Shown here piece by piece: positions 27,166 to 40,556 of a DNA stretch of 64,000 nucleotides. Positions within the stretch are counted from its first letter, which is position 1; every line of letters starts with the position of its first letter. The translations under genes were made by a program, and so were the position numbers. Under the pieces are notes generated by a model. That model was not told the DNA's origin. It worked only from the letters and a program-made list of their open reading frames with translations, and made no database searches. The DNA is from Rhopalosiphum padi (Eukaryota; Arthropoda; Insecta; Hemiptera; Aphididae): positions 71,841,745-71,905,744 of the forward strand of contig NC_083599.1 in assembly GCF_020882245.1 (NCBI RefSeq), read 5' to 3'.

Positions 27166-28990
27166 TTATTTTTTATATTGGATCATAATATATAAATATA
27201 AATTTAAAAAATTGATATTCCAATATGTTATTTAATGATATATGTTCTTGTACTTCATACAATATAAATATACATAGTGGATGCTAATTGTCTTTATTCA
27301 ACAACTAAATATTTTAATGAAATAAAATAGGGAAGGATTTCAGTTTACAGCTCCCTAAGTGATAATATAATTACATTTATTATGAATATAGGCATAACAT
27401 TATAACTATAACGTCAATAACCAATAAAGTCAATTTCTATAAACACGTTACATTTATCTTAATAGGTCAGGTTTTAAATAAAATGAAACACATTTTCATA
27501 CAAGAACTATTCTACCATTATCAGAATAAAAAGACATTTGCCTTAAAATCCAACCATTTTTTATTACCTATCGATTATTGTTAATTATCAGTTAATATAA
27601 CTCATATTAATAAACAATTAAAATAATTTATAATCTTTATTCTTAAAAAATGTCTTACTCTCTTTCTGCAATATAAGCATAACTTAAAGGAGACAGATAA
27701 TTGTAATTGATATCTTTAAAAACAGTTATGTACATACTCTGTTTTTGATCAATAAAAAAAAAAAAACACTGGTAGATACCTACAATATATTTTGTATCTA
27801 AAATATGTAAATACAATTATAAAATGTAATTACTAATTAATATTAAACAATATTTAATTTTTTATTTAATATTACAAATTTTTGCAACATAACTTATTCA
27901 TCTATTTTGATGATAAATTTACGAAAATTGGACAGTAAACTATTCTTTATTACCAGAGTTTCTACTGATAAATTGTTCAAAATATCCTGATAAATCAAAC
28001 AATGAAGAGTTTAGTATTTTAAAAGAAATGAGCTTGTAATAAATATTTATAATTATATCCCCTTATGTGCATCTACACATGAAACTATCTTTATTTTATT
28101 CCACTACAGTACCATACCAATACACACCAATAAGTAAGTTTTTAATATATCCTCATTTATGACAAAAATATTTTTAATAATTATGAATCAAATATATTAT
28201 TAAACACTAATATACTCAGTTATCAATTCAAAAGTTAATACAATTTACATTTATGCATTATACTTATTTTAGTCTGTACAAGAAAATGGTAGAAATCAAA
28301 CTATAGGTATTCACTAATTTTATAAAAAAAATTAATTAGTTTTGAACTTAATGTACTTTCCAAATTAAAATTATCCTCAATTACACATACACTATAAGAT
28401 ATTGAACTAGACATTATCATAATTTGTATAACATGAAATTTAAATTAAAAATACATAATACATTTACAGTTATTGTTTGGATATCCGCACATATCCTTCT
28501 ATCCTTGATCAAAATTAAAGCAAATAATCAACTATATTATAATAATTAATATTATGTATTACTTTTTTAATATTTTTATCATCTTAAATTATAGTAAGAA
28601 AAATATTTGTGAAATATTTTTGTACAAAAATTTAAAAAAAACATATTGTAAGGAGATTCATATTTTTATACGATCAAAATCGGCTATTTTAATATCACAA
28701 CATGTATATAAATAATCAGAAAATCTACTTAATATAATATAAATAAAGGATCACATTTTTATTTCATAGTTACAATTATTACAAATCAAAAACATTTATA
28801 TAAACGTGAGATTTATTAATTATTATTTAAAATAATAAACTTATTCACAGTTTTATTTGTTTAGTTGTAGTATAATAATTATCATGATTTCATTAAAAAA
28901 ACAATAATTGATAGTGATAATTGAATATATAAAAACTTATATGACTACTTAATTAATAAATTATTATACTTATCCTTCAAATGGTCTTAT
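27166..28990. other. AT-rich DNA beside the satellite, no gene seen
   Basis: Nothing gene-like was found on either strand. The stretch has no long frame, no recognisable terminal repeat and no satellite similarity. It contains many short A or T runs. Confidence 0.5.
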
Positions 28991-28991
28991 A

Positions 28992-29041
28992 CAGGGGTGG
29001 ACTGGGAATCGGGGGCGATTGCCCCTTTGCCTCCCTGGCTA
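28992..29041 (+). mobile_element. Transposon-terminus-like sequence (hAT type)
   Basis: A GC-rich run starting CAGGGGTGGACTGGGAATC, followed by alternating runs of G and C (GGGGGCG, TTGCCCC) and ending near CCTCCCTGG. It stands out sharply from the AT-rich surroundings. The CAGGG start fits one end of a hAT-type element. No matching inverted end or 8-bp target duplication was found nearby, so this is either a single remaining terminus or a short remnant. Confidence 0.35.
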
Positions 29042-29226
29042 GTTTTCTCTTTGTCTTTTACAATTATTTGGAATATTACAAGACATTGATTGCATTACGT
29101 AACCAATAGACAATTTTGGAGAAAGGTATCTCATCTTAGCTATGTGTACCTATACTTTATTTGAGAGTAATTGGGTATTATCCATCTGTTACACACAATA
29201 CAACGACCTACTAAATTAAAATATAC

Positions 29227-30836
29227 TCATAGTGTACAAGGTTTATCTTGTCTCTTGAATGGTATAATACAATTATCCATAAAATTGTACAATGATACAT
29301 TTTTTAATGGTTGAACGATAGTTTTTGAATAATCTTCATTTTTTTCTTTATTAGACACATCCAAATAACGACGTAGATATGATTTTTTTTGGCATTTCGT
29401 TATGACTATTGGGCTATTTAATAAATGCCATCCAAGATTTTTTGCATAAAAAAGATTTTGAGGAACATATAATAATGCATCGTGTTCAAGATTGAAGTAT
29501 AGTTTCTCAAGTTCTAGAAGACAATGAGGTATATATGTCTGAAAAAAATATAATTTTCTTATTATTCATAGGATTAAAACAACTAGATATTTAAATTCAG
29601 AATTTTTAAATAGTAATATTTTACATAGTTATAACCTGCATGAAAATTGAAATATCATAAAAACTCAAAGTACAAATGCAGAATATGTTGTTAAGTTTGT
29701 TTGATATTTCACAATTTACTCAAAAATTAAAGGTTACACACTACATTTGTTCTGATGACAAAAAATTTGATTTTTACAAGTTAGATATCATTAGTTGAGA
29801 TAATAGAATAATGCAGTTAATTATTGAAAACTAATAAAAGGTTGTTATGATTTTAAATAGGTATTTGAGTATTTATTATTGTAAATTATATCACATTTGA
29901 AACTGATTCTTGGTATAAGTAATAAACATTTTTTTTATCAAGTGCTTACATAAAATATAAATACATTTTTTATAACTGCATAACTATTTAGATATTCACT
30001 TTTTCTTTAAGTCATTCATTATATTAATTTTTAAATACATATTATAATTCCAAGTTCTAAATTAATAATGAAGAATAATACATTTTTAGGATTTCACCTA
30101 AAATCTCAAAATTAATATATTTTTTAAATAATCTTGTTATGTACTATCCAAAAAACTAGAATCAACAAGTATACTAAAGTAATAACGCTGATTGGATGTG
30201 AAGGTGAATGGTACTGTTATACAATTTACATTAAAAACACAATACATTCAAAAGATAACGTAAAACAATTCATGCTTTATAAAAGTGTATTGTAAAAAAG
30301 ACAGTTAGTAGATATAAATAGTAATAAATTCACTATATTACCAGTTCATTATATCTTGCAGATGACAAATATAGATTTTTCAGGAACATTATTTCAAATG
30401 GTAATCTTTTGAGGCCAGTAGAATCTAAATTTAAGTATTTTAATGTATTACAAATTGATGTCATCGATATCCAATTTCAGAAGGTATCTTGATTAGTAGG
30501 TACCGCGTATGCTTAGCACTTCAATAGGTAAACAACCAATTTCTACAGGAATCGTTGGTAAATCACAGTTTTCCAGCTGAAGTGAAGTGAAATGTGTCTT
30601 GTCCAATACAAGCTTATAATAATAATGCGCTCCCGTAATTCATTGACCATGATTTTTCTCTTATAAGCCATAAATTGAATTATATCGTCTAAAAAATTTA
30701 CATCAAGTGATTCTATTAACAATAATTTATTGGGTTTTTTGAACTCCAATTGTAACTTTCGACTATTAATATTTGAGTGGTACACAAATCTCCACATGGC
30801 AAGTTGTGGTAGATCATGCATGTCTCCATTAAACAT
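29227..30836 (-). pseudogene. Leucine-rich-repeat protein gene, frameshifted (LRR1-like?)
   Basis: Two exons on the minus strand. The first (30836 to 30342) encodes an N-terminal part with RKLQLEFKKPNKLLLIESLD, then leucine-rich repeats such as LQLENCDLPTIPVEIGCLP and LKYLNLDSTGLKRLPFEIMF. It ends at a GT donor (30341-30340). An intron of about 0.8 kb leads to a TTTTTTCAG acceptor, and exon 2 (29538 to 29227) gives 103 codons to TGA. A repeat runs straight through the junction (RYNEL then TYIPHCLLELEKLYF), which supports the splice. Exon 1 needs at least three frame changes (near 30610, 30493 and 30465), so the gene is broken unless there are sequencing errors. The N-terminal motif and gene layout recall LRR1, a substrate receptor of CUL2 ubiquitin ligase, but I am not sure of that family. 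Confidence 0.6.
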
Positions 30837-32663
30837 CGGTAATTATTAATAATTATTTATTGTTTGTGTCACCACTCGCGATTTGAAAGCCCCGAGCGTT
30901 AGATTGCTTTAAGTCTAAATTTTGAATTGTAACATATGAAACCGTATTATATTCAGACAACATAATTATTAAAATTAACGCGCACGTTCACAATTTATAA
31001 AAAATGAACAGTATTACTGACTATTGAGTACTGGTCATTATACCACAAAATTATACGGTCGACGTGGTGTTAGGTAGTGCGGTCAGGGCATCGGGCAGTT
31101 GGACCCCGAGATAACAGCTAATTTATTATCATGGAATTTTCATATACGCATAAATCAAGACCAACCAAAAATGCTAATGCGCCAACTATGAAGTATAAAC
31201 ATTTTAAAATTCCCATTACAGTTCAATTTCTATCTTAAATTTATCTATTTTAAAATTAAATTATAAAAAAATATTTTATTTACGAGTTGTTTTCCGGAAA
31301 AACCGTGAGAGATAGGACGAAAGACGTAAGGCTTTAAGTTGGCCCTCGTAACGAGCTACATAAGTTTTATGATTTTGATTTGTCGAAAACGTGGTATTAC
31401 GACTTTTTAAAACATCGTACCTTGGCCAAGGGCTTTCAAAAACTATATATTTGAAATAACAACTTTTTGGAATAATGAAAAACTGCTGTGCATCTTAAAC
31501 CGGCGTCGGATGGTAAACTACGACAAAATTATTAATGTAAATTATACAAATAGTGAAGAAATAATAGATGGCAGATACGATATTATGTAAGATATTCACT
31601 TTATGTATTTCATCGATACAAAAAATATAACGATAAAGAATACCATTGTATAATGTACCAATAGACTGTGTTGCCTAAGATAGATAAATATAGTCTGGTC
31701 TAACCACAAACGATTATTGTAGTTCGGACTTTTACAAACAAGATTTGGTAAATCTTAGAATAAACTATCACTGTTTGTGAGAGTCCGTAATATTTTAGGT
31801 ACTAATTGTGTTATATTTTTTTCCTTGCTTTTTTTTTTGTATATCAGTATATCAATCACAATATTATATTACGATAACTTAAAAATGATATTATTATTAT
31901 TTATGTATATTATATTAGGTACTACCATCAGATATATAATAATACGTATTAGCAGAGGCGTATGTAGAAATTAATTTACCTACTCTACAAACACCTACAT
32001 ACGTAAATTTACTGTTTATTCTAAAAAATTCAAAAGTATTACCTAACTTTATATTTACTCGAATAACTAGTATATTCTATGCGATATCTCAAGGGATTAA
32101 TATTTATAGACTTTAAGATTATTAAGTTGTGAGATTAGTTTAAAATTCAAATGATTTATAATTATTTACAAACTTAAACAGACACAAAATTTTATTTTTA
32201 ATTTATTAATGGACTGTAGTTTGAATATGAACTTATTGTCATTAACATCATAATCTTGATTATAACACAAAACTAAATAACTATAAATAAAAATAAAATA
32301 ACTATTTTGCATATTTTAAAGATTTTTATAGTATATTAATCTGGGCCCTAAAAATAACGTATAAACATAAACAATTTTTTTTTAGTTATAATTTGGATGA
32401 TTTGGAGAACTATAAAGCAAGACATTAAAAATTTCTATTCTTCAACAAAATGTATGTTTCCAGTATGTATGTTGTGTTTTATTAACTATATAAATAAAAA
32501 AAGAATTCATTGATTAAAACATAATATTTTTATTGTTATAACAATATGTTTATGTCTAATTATAACTAACAATTCTGTATTTTTTATCTATTCAATTTAT
32601 TCTTAAAACTTATAAATATATAATATAATTTATTACAAATACATTGATTTTTGTATTAAATAT
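30837..32663. other. Intergenic DNA, no gene seen
   Basis: No convincing coding exon on either strand. The segment 30880-31560 is less AT-rich, with scattered CG sites. It lies upstream of the LRR gene and may be its old promoter region or contain missing N-terminal exons. The short frame near 31777-31974 is hydrophobic and low-complexity and is not supported as a gene. Confidence 0.4.
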
Positions 32664-32669
32664 TTTATT
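32664..32669 (-). terminator. Poly(A) signal of the small secreted-peptide gene
   Basis: AATAAA on the minus strand, about 43 bp beyond the TAA at 32712. It fits as the cleavage and polyadenylation signal of the secreted-peptide gene. Confidence 0.4.
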
Positions 32670-32711
32670 TTTTTAATACACTGAATCAATAAAGCATTAA
32701 AATCAAATTGC

Positions 32712-34430
32712 TTATGCTGTGGATCTCCTTTTCCTAATTGGGCTGCGTGTCGTCCCAAAGTATTTATTTTCTTTTTCAAATGGTTCGACGGGATCCCAGG
32801 CTTTTGGGGGGTGACCAAAATTTGGGTCGCTGTACCCTGCTGTTGTTGTTGTTGGATCTGAGAACCAACTGCACCTCTTCTTTCTGAATTTTTCACCCAT
32901 CACTTGTAAATATATTCATTAATTATCATTATTCATTTTTATGAAGTGATGTATAAAAATATGACAATATTACATAAGTAGGTATAAAAGCGATAGTTAC
33001 TTGCGCGCCAATGTTAATAAAAAATAAATAATCATTTACATATTTCATATTTAAGAGTATGTTAGTGCAATATTTGTTTTTCTCTCAGACTCACATGCAA
33101 CATATTATGTAATAAGTTTTCACCTAAAATCGTTTTTTATGGCCGAGTTTAAATGATAAAAATCACAATGATTGCAATTGAAAAAAAAAATTTTCACATC
33201 TACAAAATAGTATTTTAATTGATGTTCCAATTTTAAATCTAAACAAAATGCAACTATATGAATAATTTTAAAAGGTATATCATTTAAATTGATTGTAATA
33301 ATTAATGTATATATATAAACTTTTTTAAAGGGTTCAAATCGTATTAAAAAAAACAAGATAACACTGGACACATTACTAATTATCAACACAAAATGTTACC
33401 ATCTCAGTGAAATTCTAACAACCAAAAACATGACGATCAAATGGGCACAAACTAACTTATTTAATTTTAATTTTTGTTATTTTTATTATTTTTTTTTTTT
33501 TTGATAATATTATTCTCATCACAGAAGCAGACTTATTATTGGTTATTTAAATATTACAATTTATTAATAAAGGAACAAAGAATTTGTTCATATTATGACT
33601 ATTATTTTCTAATTATTTATAGATATAAAAATGGAAATACAATGAGTATTTTAAATATCTGTTTTTCATTTTAAAATATTAAAAAATGCTTTTTCTCACA
33701 ATTGTTAAGTATTAAAAATATTTTTAAATGATTTATGAGATTTTTTAATCATTTGTAATCATTTAAATAATGTTTTTAAAAATATTATTTTCAAATAATA
33801 TGAATCAAATGTATTTAAAATAATGTTTTAACATTTTATTTTGATTGGAAAAAAGGCCATTTAACATTTATCAAATAATGCATAAACCATTTTTAACTTT
33901 ATTTTTAAACATTTAAAAAATATTTTTTTGCTACTAGGTATAATATAAGCTTAAAATTAAATATCATTAAGTTTATATAATAGATAATATCCTCAGCATA
34001 TTATATCATTTTATTACCAATTTACCATTATTATTATTTTTTATTTTTAGTGGAGTAAAATTGTGAAATATTAGATTGTAAGAAGTACTTATAAAGTATT
34101 TACAACTATCATAGTAGAAAAAAATATAAAAAATTAAAAGCAAATCAATAATATATAATGTTTAGAAATAATAAAACAAAATAAAATAATAACATTGGTA
34201 ATGGTAAAATAAAGTAATAAGTCTTAACAATAAATAAAAATATACATGCACAAAAAATAATATCTATAAATATTTTATAACGATAAAGATTATAATTTTT
34301 TACCTTCTTTATGCGGGAGCTGATGCTGTGCTTTTTCTGGAATCGCGTCGGGTGCATCATTGGTCGGCATCGCCTGTACATGTACAGTGACTGCCATAAT
34401 TACAAACAAGCTTAGTATGAATAATTTCAT
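32712..34430 (-). CDS. Small secreted peptide, two coding exons (105 aa)
   Basis: Coding exons are 34430-34304 and 32902-32712, separated by a ~1.4-kb intron. The first starts MKLFILSLFVIMAVTVHVQA, a clear signal peptide with likely cleavage after the last A, followed by MPTNDAPDAIPEKAQHQLPH. It ends at GAAG|GTAAAA. The second is entered at ACAAG|TG in matching phase (G+TG gives V) and runs 62 codons to TAA. It begins with a basic RKKR stretch before CSWFSDP, continues with a Pro/Gly/Trp-rich part (FGHPPKAWDPVEP) and ends with another basic cluster, IRKRRS. The mature part has one cysteine. The dibasic sites could be processing sites of a peptide precursor, or the protein could be a small salivary or haemolymph secreted protein; I do not recognise it. 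If the intron were not removed, a 46-aa product would stop at 34290. The AAG acceptor is less usual than CAG or TAG, which lowers certainty about the junction. Confidence 0.6.
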
Positions 34431-34442
34431 GTTGATGCAGAG

Positions 34443-34562
34443 CTGAAATGATACGAAAAATGTTATTGGAAAAATTCCTGAATAAAATATAAACGACAGG
34501 CAAGAGAGTATAAAATATGTCACGGACAAAAAAATAATGTTCGGAAATCGTGGAGTACTTAC
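34443..34562 (-). other. 5' UTR intron of the small secreted-peptide gene
   Basis: On the minus strand, a strong donor (ACAC|GTAAGTACTCC) and an acceptor (ATTTCAG|CTCTGC) bound a 120-bp intron that ends 12 bp before the ATG. This places a non-coding first exon at about 34563-34600. Confidence 0.6.
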
Positions 34563-34624
34563 GTGTAAAAAATATTCTTGAAAATAAAGGTGACTGTTGA
34601 GACATAAATGGCGATCGGCACCCC

Positions 34625-34632
34625 CTTTTATG
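34625..34632 (-). promoter_or_regulatory. TATA box of the small secreted-peptide gene
   Basis: CATAAAAG on the minus strand sits in GC-rich DNA about 30 bp upstream of the predicted transcription start (near 34600) and 60-70 bp upstream of the 5' UTR donor. Spacing to the first exon is as expected for a TATA-driven insect promoter. The upstream segment (about 34630-34960) is the most GC-rich part of this neighbourhood. Confidence 0.5.
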
Positions 34633-35247
34633 CCCTGGCTGCGGCGGCGACTTCTTCGGCGTCGAACTGGTGGTGGTGGTTTCCACCACCGATCACGCGT
34701 CGAAGGCCTATTAGGACAGGAGCCTACCGGAGCATCGGGCGAACGGAAATTCTATTTGCTGAACTGCCCTCCGACCTTCCTGCTCACCCATCAATCGGTC
34801 AGCCCACTCAACCACCCTCATCGACAAGTACTGCGAACAAATACAGACATGCGCACAAGGTCAAACACTCTCACTAACACACATACATCTGTACAGCGGT
34901 GTTTCGGCGGTGGCGGCGGTGTTGGATGCCCGAAACCGGATGCCTGGACGACAAACGTCGAATGTAGAGTACCTACCTATATCAAATATAAAAATTTACG
35001 ATGTATTCGAAATTATATATTTCAATAATATTTCGTAAAATGGAACGCGTTTACCCCTACTCGACGTCTGACTGTACAGCGTTCACACGAATTTTCTAGT
35101 TTATAATATTATATATTATATTATATAATAGGATTATGTTAAATTATTATTATATACGTATATACATACACGGTTACACAGATTGCGGCCAAAAAAGTTT
35201 GACCGCCACTGGTTTATAATAATATATTAATATCACATTCAAAATAT

Positions 35248-37013
35248 CCAAAACATTTATTTACCCATAAAAAGTTTTATACCATAAATTAAACTAATTG
35301 TATTAATAAAATATCATAAGTATTAATATGTTTTGCTTGTTCGTAATCAGTCCCTATTTTAGTGTACAGTACATAAATGCATGTGTAATAAACTGTGAAC
35401 TAATAAAGTGTATACATGTATTTACAAACGTTTTTAGTTTTTAATTATGTGCTAAACAAAATGTGCAAATTTAGTATAATTTTTAGTATGGTATTAAGTA
35501 CCATATGACACAACATCACTACCGCAGAAATACAAAAACAGTCCTTTTATTCCAGTGGGTAAGTATAGAAACACCTCATATATTATATAATATATTGTAT
35601 GGTGCAGAGTATACCGACAGAACCTTGGCGCCCGATGTTATGTAGACCCACCAAGTACAACAATAACAATGTACCTACAAATGCCATTTTTGTAATTTAC
35701 CTTTTACAGTATTCAGACGATGGCAACAATGATTTTTTCTACGGTGAACATTGGACGACATGCGTTCATATGGAAACTTTTTAAAATGGTAGGCAGGTCC
35801 TACTTAACAATATTCATTCTACGACGTGTGACCGTTTTCATTGTGCGTAGTATTTGTACCATAGCTCTTATACGTATTGCATTTTAGGTGTTATTGTTGC
35901 TTTCAATGTTTTCTACAGTGTCGTACGGCCCCTTAAGAATTCATGACTGACCGGTTGTTTTAGAAATGAAACTATAACTGCAGGAAATTTATATTGAGAT
36001 GGGTCGTCACTCGTCGCCTGCAGTGAGTTACGGTGGTTCTATAAAGCCAAGAAAATGTTCGAATCTCACGTATTGCTCTCATTCTTCGACTTATTAGTTA
36101 TTATTACCAGGCGGCCGGTGCCGTAACCCTAGACATGCAATCCCCGATGAACGCATCATTTTAATAATGTGATAAATAATAATTTAATAATAATATTAGT
36201 TTAATGAAAATAATTATAATAATATTTTGATTTGCGCTTATTGCGCACAGCGCAAAAACAATGAATAAGATATTGTAATATTGCAAACCTTAAATTGTTA
36301 AATAGGTCTAAACTCTAAACCAATAAATTATTTAGTTGAGTTATAACTGAGAATTGTAATATTCACGTAATAAAGTGTATTGTATACTGAGTATATGGAG
36401 GCAACGAAATTATGACGTCACCCGTAGTATTTTTATTAATTATGGCTTGCTAAATAATTGTTATAAATATTTTTTAATGATATTTCTGTTTTCATCTTTT
36501 ACACTAAATATTTTTAGTGTTTTTTTCCTAAATCTTAATGTTAAGTAATTATAATAGGTACATATTTCGTACATGAAGAAATAAAAACTATCGATAACGT
36601 TTAATACCTAGCTTGAATCGCATCATCTTGTCACTAATTTTAATAATTATATGCTTTAGATATCAGATACACAAGTACTCGGTATAAGATAAAATATAAA
36701 ATTATAAAATATAGGAATTCGAAATTCAATCGAAAAACTGCGTCGTATATGATATTATTAGTGTTGTATATATGTATGTATATTATAAGTGTAAAAATTT
36801 ATTTTTATTTTGAACAAACACACACGGGGCCGACTGTGACAAACACCACCCCACACCACAATCATTGTGCGCGGGATTCCTATAACAGCGGGCACCTGTA
36901 TTCTTTACATTAAAACATAATACACAAAAGTTTAAATGCGCAGTAGAGATCGGCGGTCGCCTTTGGTGAGAAAAGAATGCCTACCCGAAATATATCACCC
37001 CTGACTGAGCGGT
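35248..37013 (+). repeat. Direct duplication segment A, copy 1
   Basis: Starts with CCAAAACATTTATTTA and recurs from 38377. Shared landmarks include TTGGCGCCCGATGTTATGTA (35625 and 38664), the TTATGACGTCA site (~36410 and ~39772), and AAAGAATGCCTACCCGAAAT (~36971 and ~40515). Copies are diverged by substitutions and small indels, so the duplication is old. No coding frame is convincingly kept in both copies. Segment B follows immediately. Confidence 0.8.
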
Positions 37014-37016
37014 GAA

Positions 37017-38050
37017 TTATAATTCCACAATTGTTACAATATGGGTAGGTATAGTGGTACCCATCGAACCACACTTTATGTATAATAAACGAATGAATTT
37101 CCGCTCTTTATAATATAATCGAATGTACATTTTCTTTTTCACCATATAAGGGTATGCGATTTAAAAGATACCACATTCGTACGTATTGTATTATATTAAG
37201 TCCATTATTGATTATTTTTGACCGAAAAAATACATTAGAAGACACCCGCTTACTTATTATTGTTATATAAATTGTAATAATATGTCCATTGGCGTCTATA
37301 CAAAATGTTAACAAAGACGTCGTCTCTGCGACGCCACTGCAGACTTCGCCAAAATATGTTCCATATAGTATATTGGTGTTGAAATAACACCCTATTGTGT
37401 TGCCGTGTTGGTCGATTTACGAACATACGAAATAATAATGCATACCATCTGTTCATATGTATAAAACTATAAATGCGTGTACAATACCTACATCCGGCCG
37501 TTAGCTTAACATTTTTTCTTAAAAATATATATTTTTTTCACGTGAAGAAAAAATACAGACTGTTTCATTATACAGAATCAAAGCAGATACCTATGTACTG
37601 GACTTGTATTAAACACGCTATTAATTTTTCGTTTAATTTAAAATCATATAAACTGGTAATCACGGAATAGAAACATAAAAACGTATTATATTGTTTATAC
37701 TCTAAGGTCAGAAATGGTTTCTATATAATATATATGTATAACTGTATAAGTTTTAATTTTTGAAGTACATAGCATAGTGCGATTGGGTATAATATTAATA
37801 TTTATCAATATATGTATATTGTATATAGTACATGTTTAAATGTGTTTATGAGCACGATAATCTGTAGCAACAGACTTATTTTCCTTGTTGATTCTAAAAA
37901 GTGTTTTTATATTAACTGGGCCAAAGGCCACGGTGACGGCTGATGAGATAATTCTATACGAGATCTGAACACTTTTGAACATATGTAGGTAAAATGTGCA
38001 CCACCATATGAAACGCCTGCACGTATTATTTTATTCTACCATCTATTGTA
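37017..38050 (+). repeat. Direct duplication segment B, copy 1
   Basis: Runs from TATAATTCC to ACCATCT and is repeated at 46500-47495. Shared landmarks are GATACCACATTCGTACGTAT, GACGCCACTGCAGACTTCGC and CATCCGGCCGTTAGCTTAAC. The minus strand carries short frames in both copies, but they differ in length and I regard them as chance. Confidence 0.8.
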
Positions 38051-38376
38051 TACTAAACACATAGAAATTTCGGAGTTAAATCTACAATAAATATGGGAGT
38101 TAAAAGTATATGCAGAGTATATGCAAAGTATAAAATAAATTTAATATGCATACTTATAGGAGGGATAGTACGATCTAAATGTATCAATGATTGAAATCAC
38201 TAGCGACTTATTATGTTAGGTACATAAAGTACGTTTTAATTTAAACTCGTTTGAAAGCGGTTCTATAGTACTCGTTGTGTCTATAACTGTGTATATAAGC
38301 ATCGAAGGGGTTGTGAGTTTAAAATATTTTTGGAAGGTGTCGACCTTGGTCGATATAGTACAGAACGCACAAATGA

Positions 38377-40556
38377 CCAAAACATTTATTTATCCATAAA
38401 AGCTTTATATACTATGCATAAGTAAACTAATTTTATTATTTATTATGGCTTTATATTGATATGCAACGGTAATATATTTTATATGTAATCCGCTCCTATT
38501 TTAGTGTGCAGTATCGAAATGCATATCACAATACCTATCACTACTACAGTAATACAAAAACAGTTCTTTATTCCAGTGGATAAGTATAGTAACATCTCAT
38601 ATACTCATATATATTAATATTATATACTATAGCTGTATAGTGCGCTTTATACCGACAGAATCTTGGCGCCCGATGTTATGTAGACCCGCCAAGTACAACA
38701 ATAATAACGTACCTACAAATGATACTTTTGTATTTTACCTTTTACATTACAAAGATTTATAGACTCGGAAGATGGCGAAAATGATTTTTTCTACGGTTAA
38801 CATCGCACGACGTGTGTTCTTATGGATAGGTACTTTATAAAATGGTAGGTAGGTCCTATTTAACAATATTCATTCTACGACGTGCCGAAATATTATCTTG
38901 ACGGAAAATATAATATATGTTTTGAACAAATGTAACGCAGTATACGGCGTCAGAAAGCCGGACATTTGCATTGCCTGTACCATGTACAATATACATAATA
39001 TATTATGTAGACGATACACGTGCACTGCACAAGATCTTGTCGTCTTCTTTGTGTTTCTCGTTTAATTATTCTACCCTATACAGCGAAAAGTAAAATAAAT
39101 CGATCTCTGTATAGTTTCTGCTTAGAGAACGTGTGACCGTCTTCATTGTGGGTGGCATTTGTACCATGGCTCTTATACGTATTGTATTTTAGATGTTATT
39201 GTTGCTTTCAATGTTTTATACAGTGCCGCCCCTTAAGAATTGTGTGACGGGTCGTTTTAGAAATGAAACGAACTGCGGGAAATATAATATATTGAAATGG
39301 GTCGTGTCCAGTGCGTTACAATAATGGTTATTTTTCTGTAAAGCCGAGAAAATGTCCGAATCTCACGTATTGTTCTCGACCTTCGGTTTATTATTACCAG
39401 GCGGCCGGTGCCGTGTTCTGTGACTATAACCGTACGCGTCCGGTGCCGTGTTCTGTGACTGACTATACGCACGAAACCCCAGACATGTAGGTAATCACTG
39501 ATGAACGCACAATTTTAATAATGTGATAAATAATAAGTTGATAATAATATTAGGTTAATGAAAATAATAATAATAATATTTTAATTTGCTCTTACTGCGC
39601 ACAGCGTAAACACAATGAATAAGATATTATTTTAAACCTTAAATTGTTAAATTGTTAAAATAGGTCTAAACCAATAAATTATTTAGTTGAGTTATAACTG
39701 AGAATTGTAATATTCACGTAATAAAGTGTACTGTGTACTGAGTATATATATATATATAACAGCAACAAAATTATGACGTCATGTGTATTTTTTATTAACT
39801 ATGGCTTGCTAAATAATTGTTGTGAATATTTTTTAATGGTATTTCACTATTTCTGTTTTCATCTCTTTTGATACTAAATGTTGTTTTTTTTTTTATTGTG
39901 TTTTTGGCCTAAATCCTAATATTAAGTAATTAGAATAGGTGCGTATTATGCACATGAATAAATAAAAACTATCGACAACGTTTAATAGCTTGAATCGCAC
40001 CATCTTGTCACTCATTTTAATAATTTTTCGATTCATATTTTTTTTTCGTTTTTTGATAAATTTAATGTGAAATTGTTCCAAATACTTTACATATAATTTT
40101 TTTCAAAATCATACTCGTAACAGATACACAAGTACCCGGTATAAGATAAAGTATAAAATAATAAAATATAGATATTCGAAATTGCAAAGAATAACTGCGT
40201 CGTAGATGATATTATTAGTGTTGTATCTTGTATATGTATGTCCATTATAACTTATAAGCGTACAAATATATTTTTATTTCGAACAAACACACACGGGGCC
40301 GACTATGACAAACACCATCCCACACCACAAGCATTGTGTGCGGGATTCCTATAACAGGCGAAACACATTTCAAGACTGCTGTGAATAGGTCAAACACCTA
40401 GCAATATGTGTATGGGTTTATATACAGTGGGCGCCTGTATTCTTCACATAAAAACATAATAAGTACAACAAAAGTTTTAATGCGCAGTAGATATCAGCCG
40501 TTTCCTTTGATGAGAAAAGAATGCCTACCCGAAATATATCCACCCTGACCGAGCGG
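38377..40556 (+). repeat. Direct duplication segment A, copy 2
   Basis: Second copy of segment A. Relative to the first it has extra DNA at about 38884-39128 (~245 bp, bordered on both sides by ACGTG) and about 40359-40430, plus a longer TA run at ~39743. It ends at GACCGAGCGG, the point where copy 1 passes into segment B; here unrelated DNA follows. Confidence 0.8.

Noticed and set aside
31777..31974. Hydrophobic plus-strand frame
   Set aside because: Low-complexity Ile/Leu/Phe-rich translation of AT-rich DNA; no homology or flanking signals recognised.
34597..35028. Plus-strand frames upstream of the secreted-peptide gene
   Set aside because: GC-rich promoter DNA lacks stop codons by chance. 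The products are arginine/glycine-rich and the minus-strand promoter and UTR explain the region.
37108..37456. Minus-strand frames shared in part with 46472-47060
   Set aside because: The similarity comes from the segment B duplication. Frame boundaries differ between copies and there is no conserved codon pattern.
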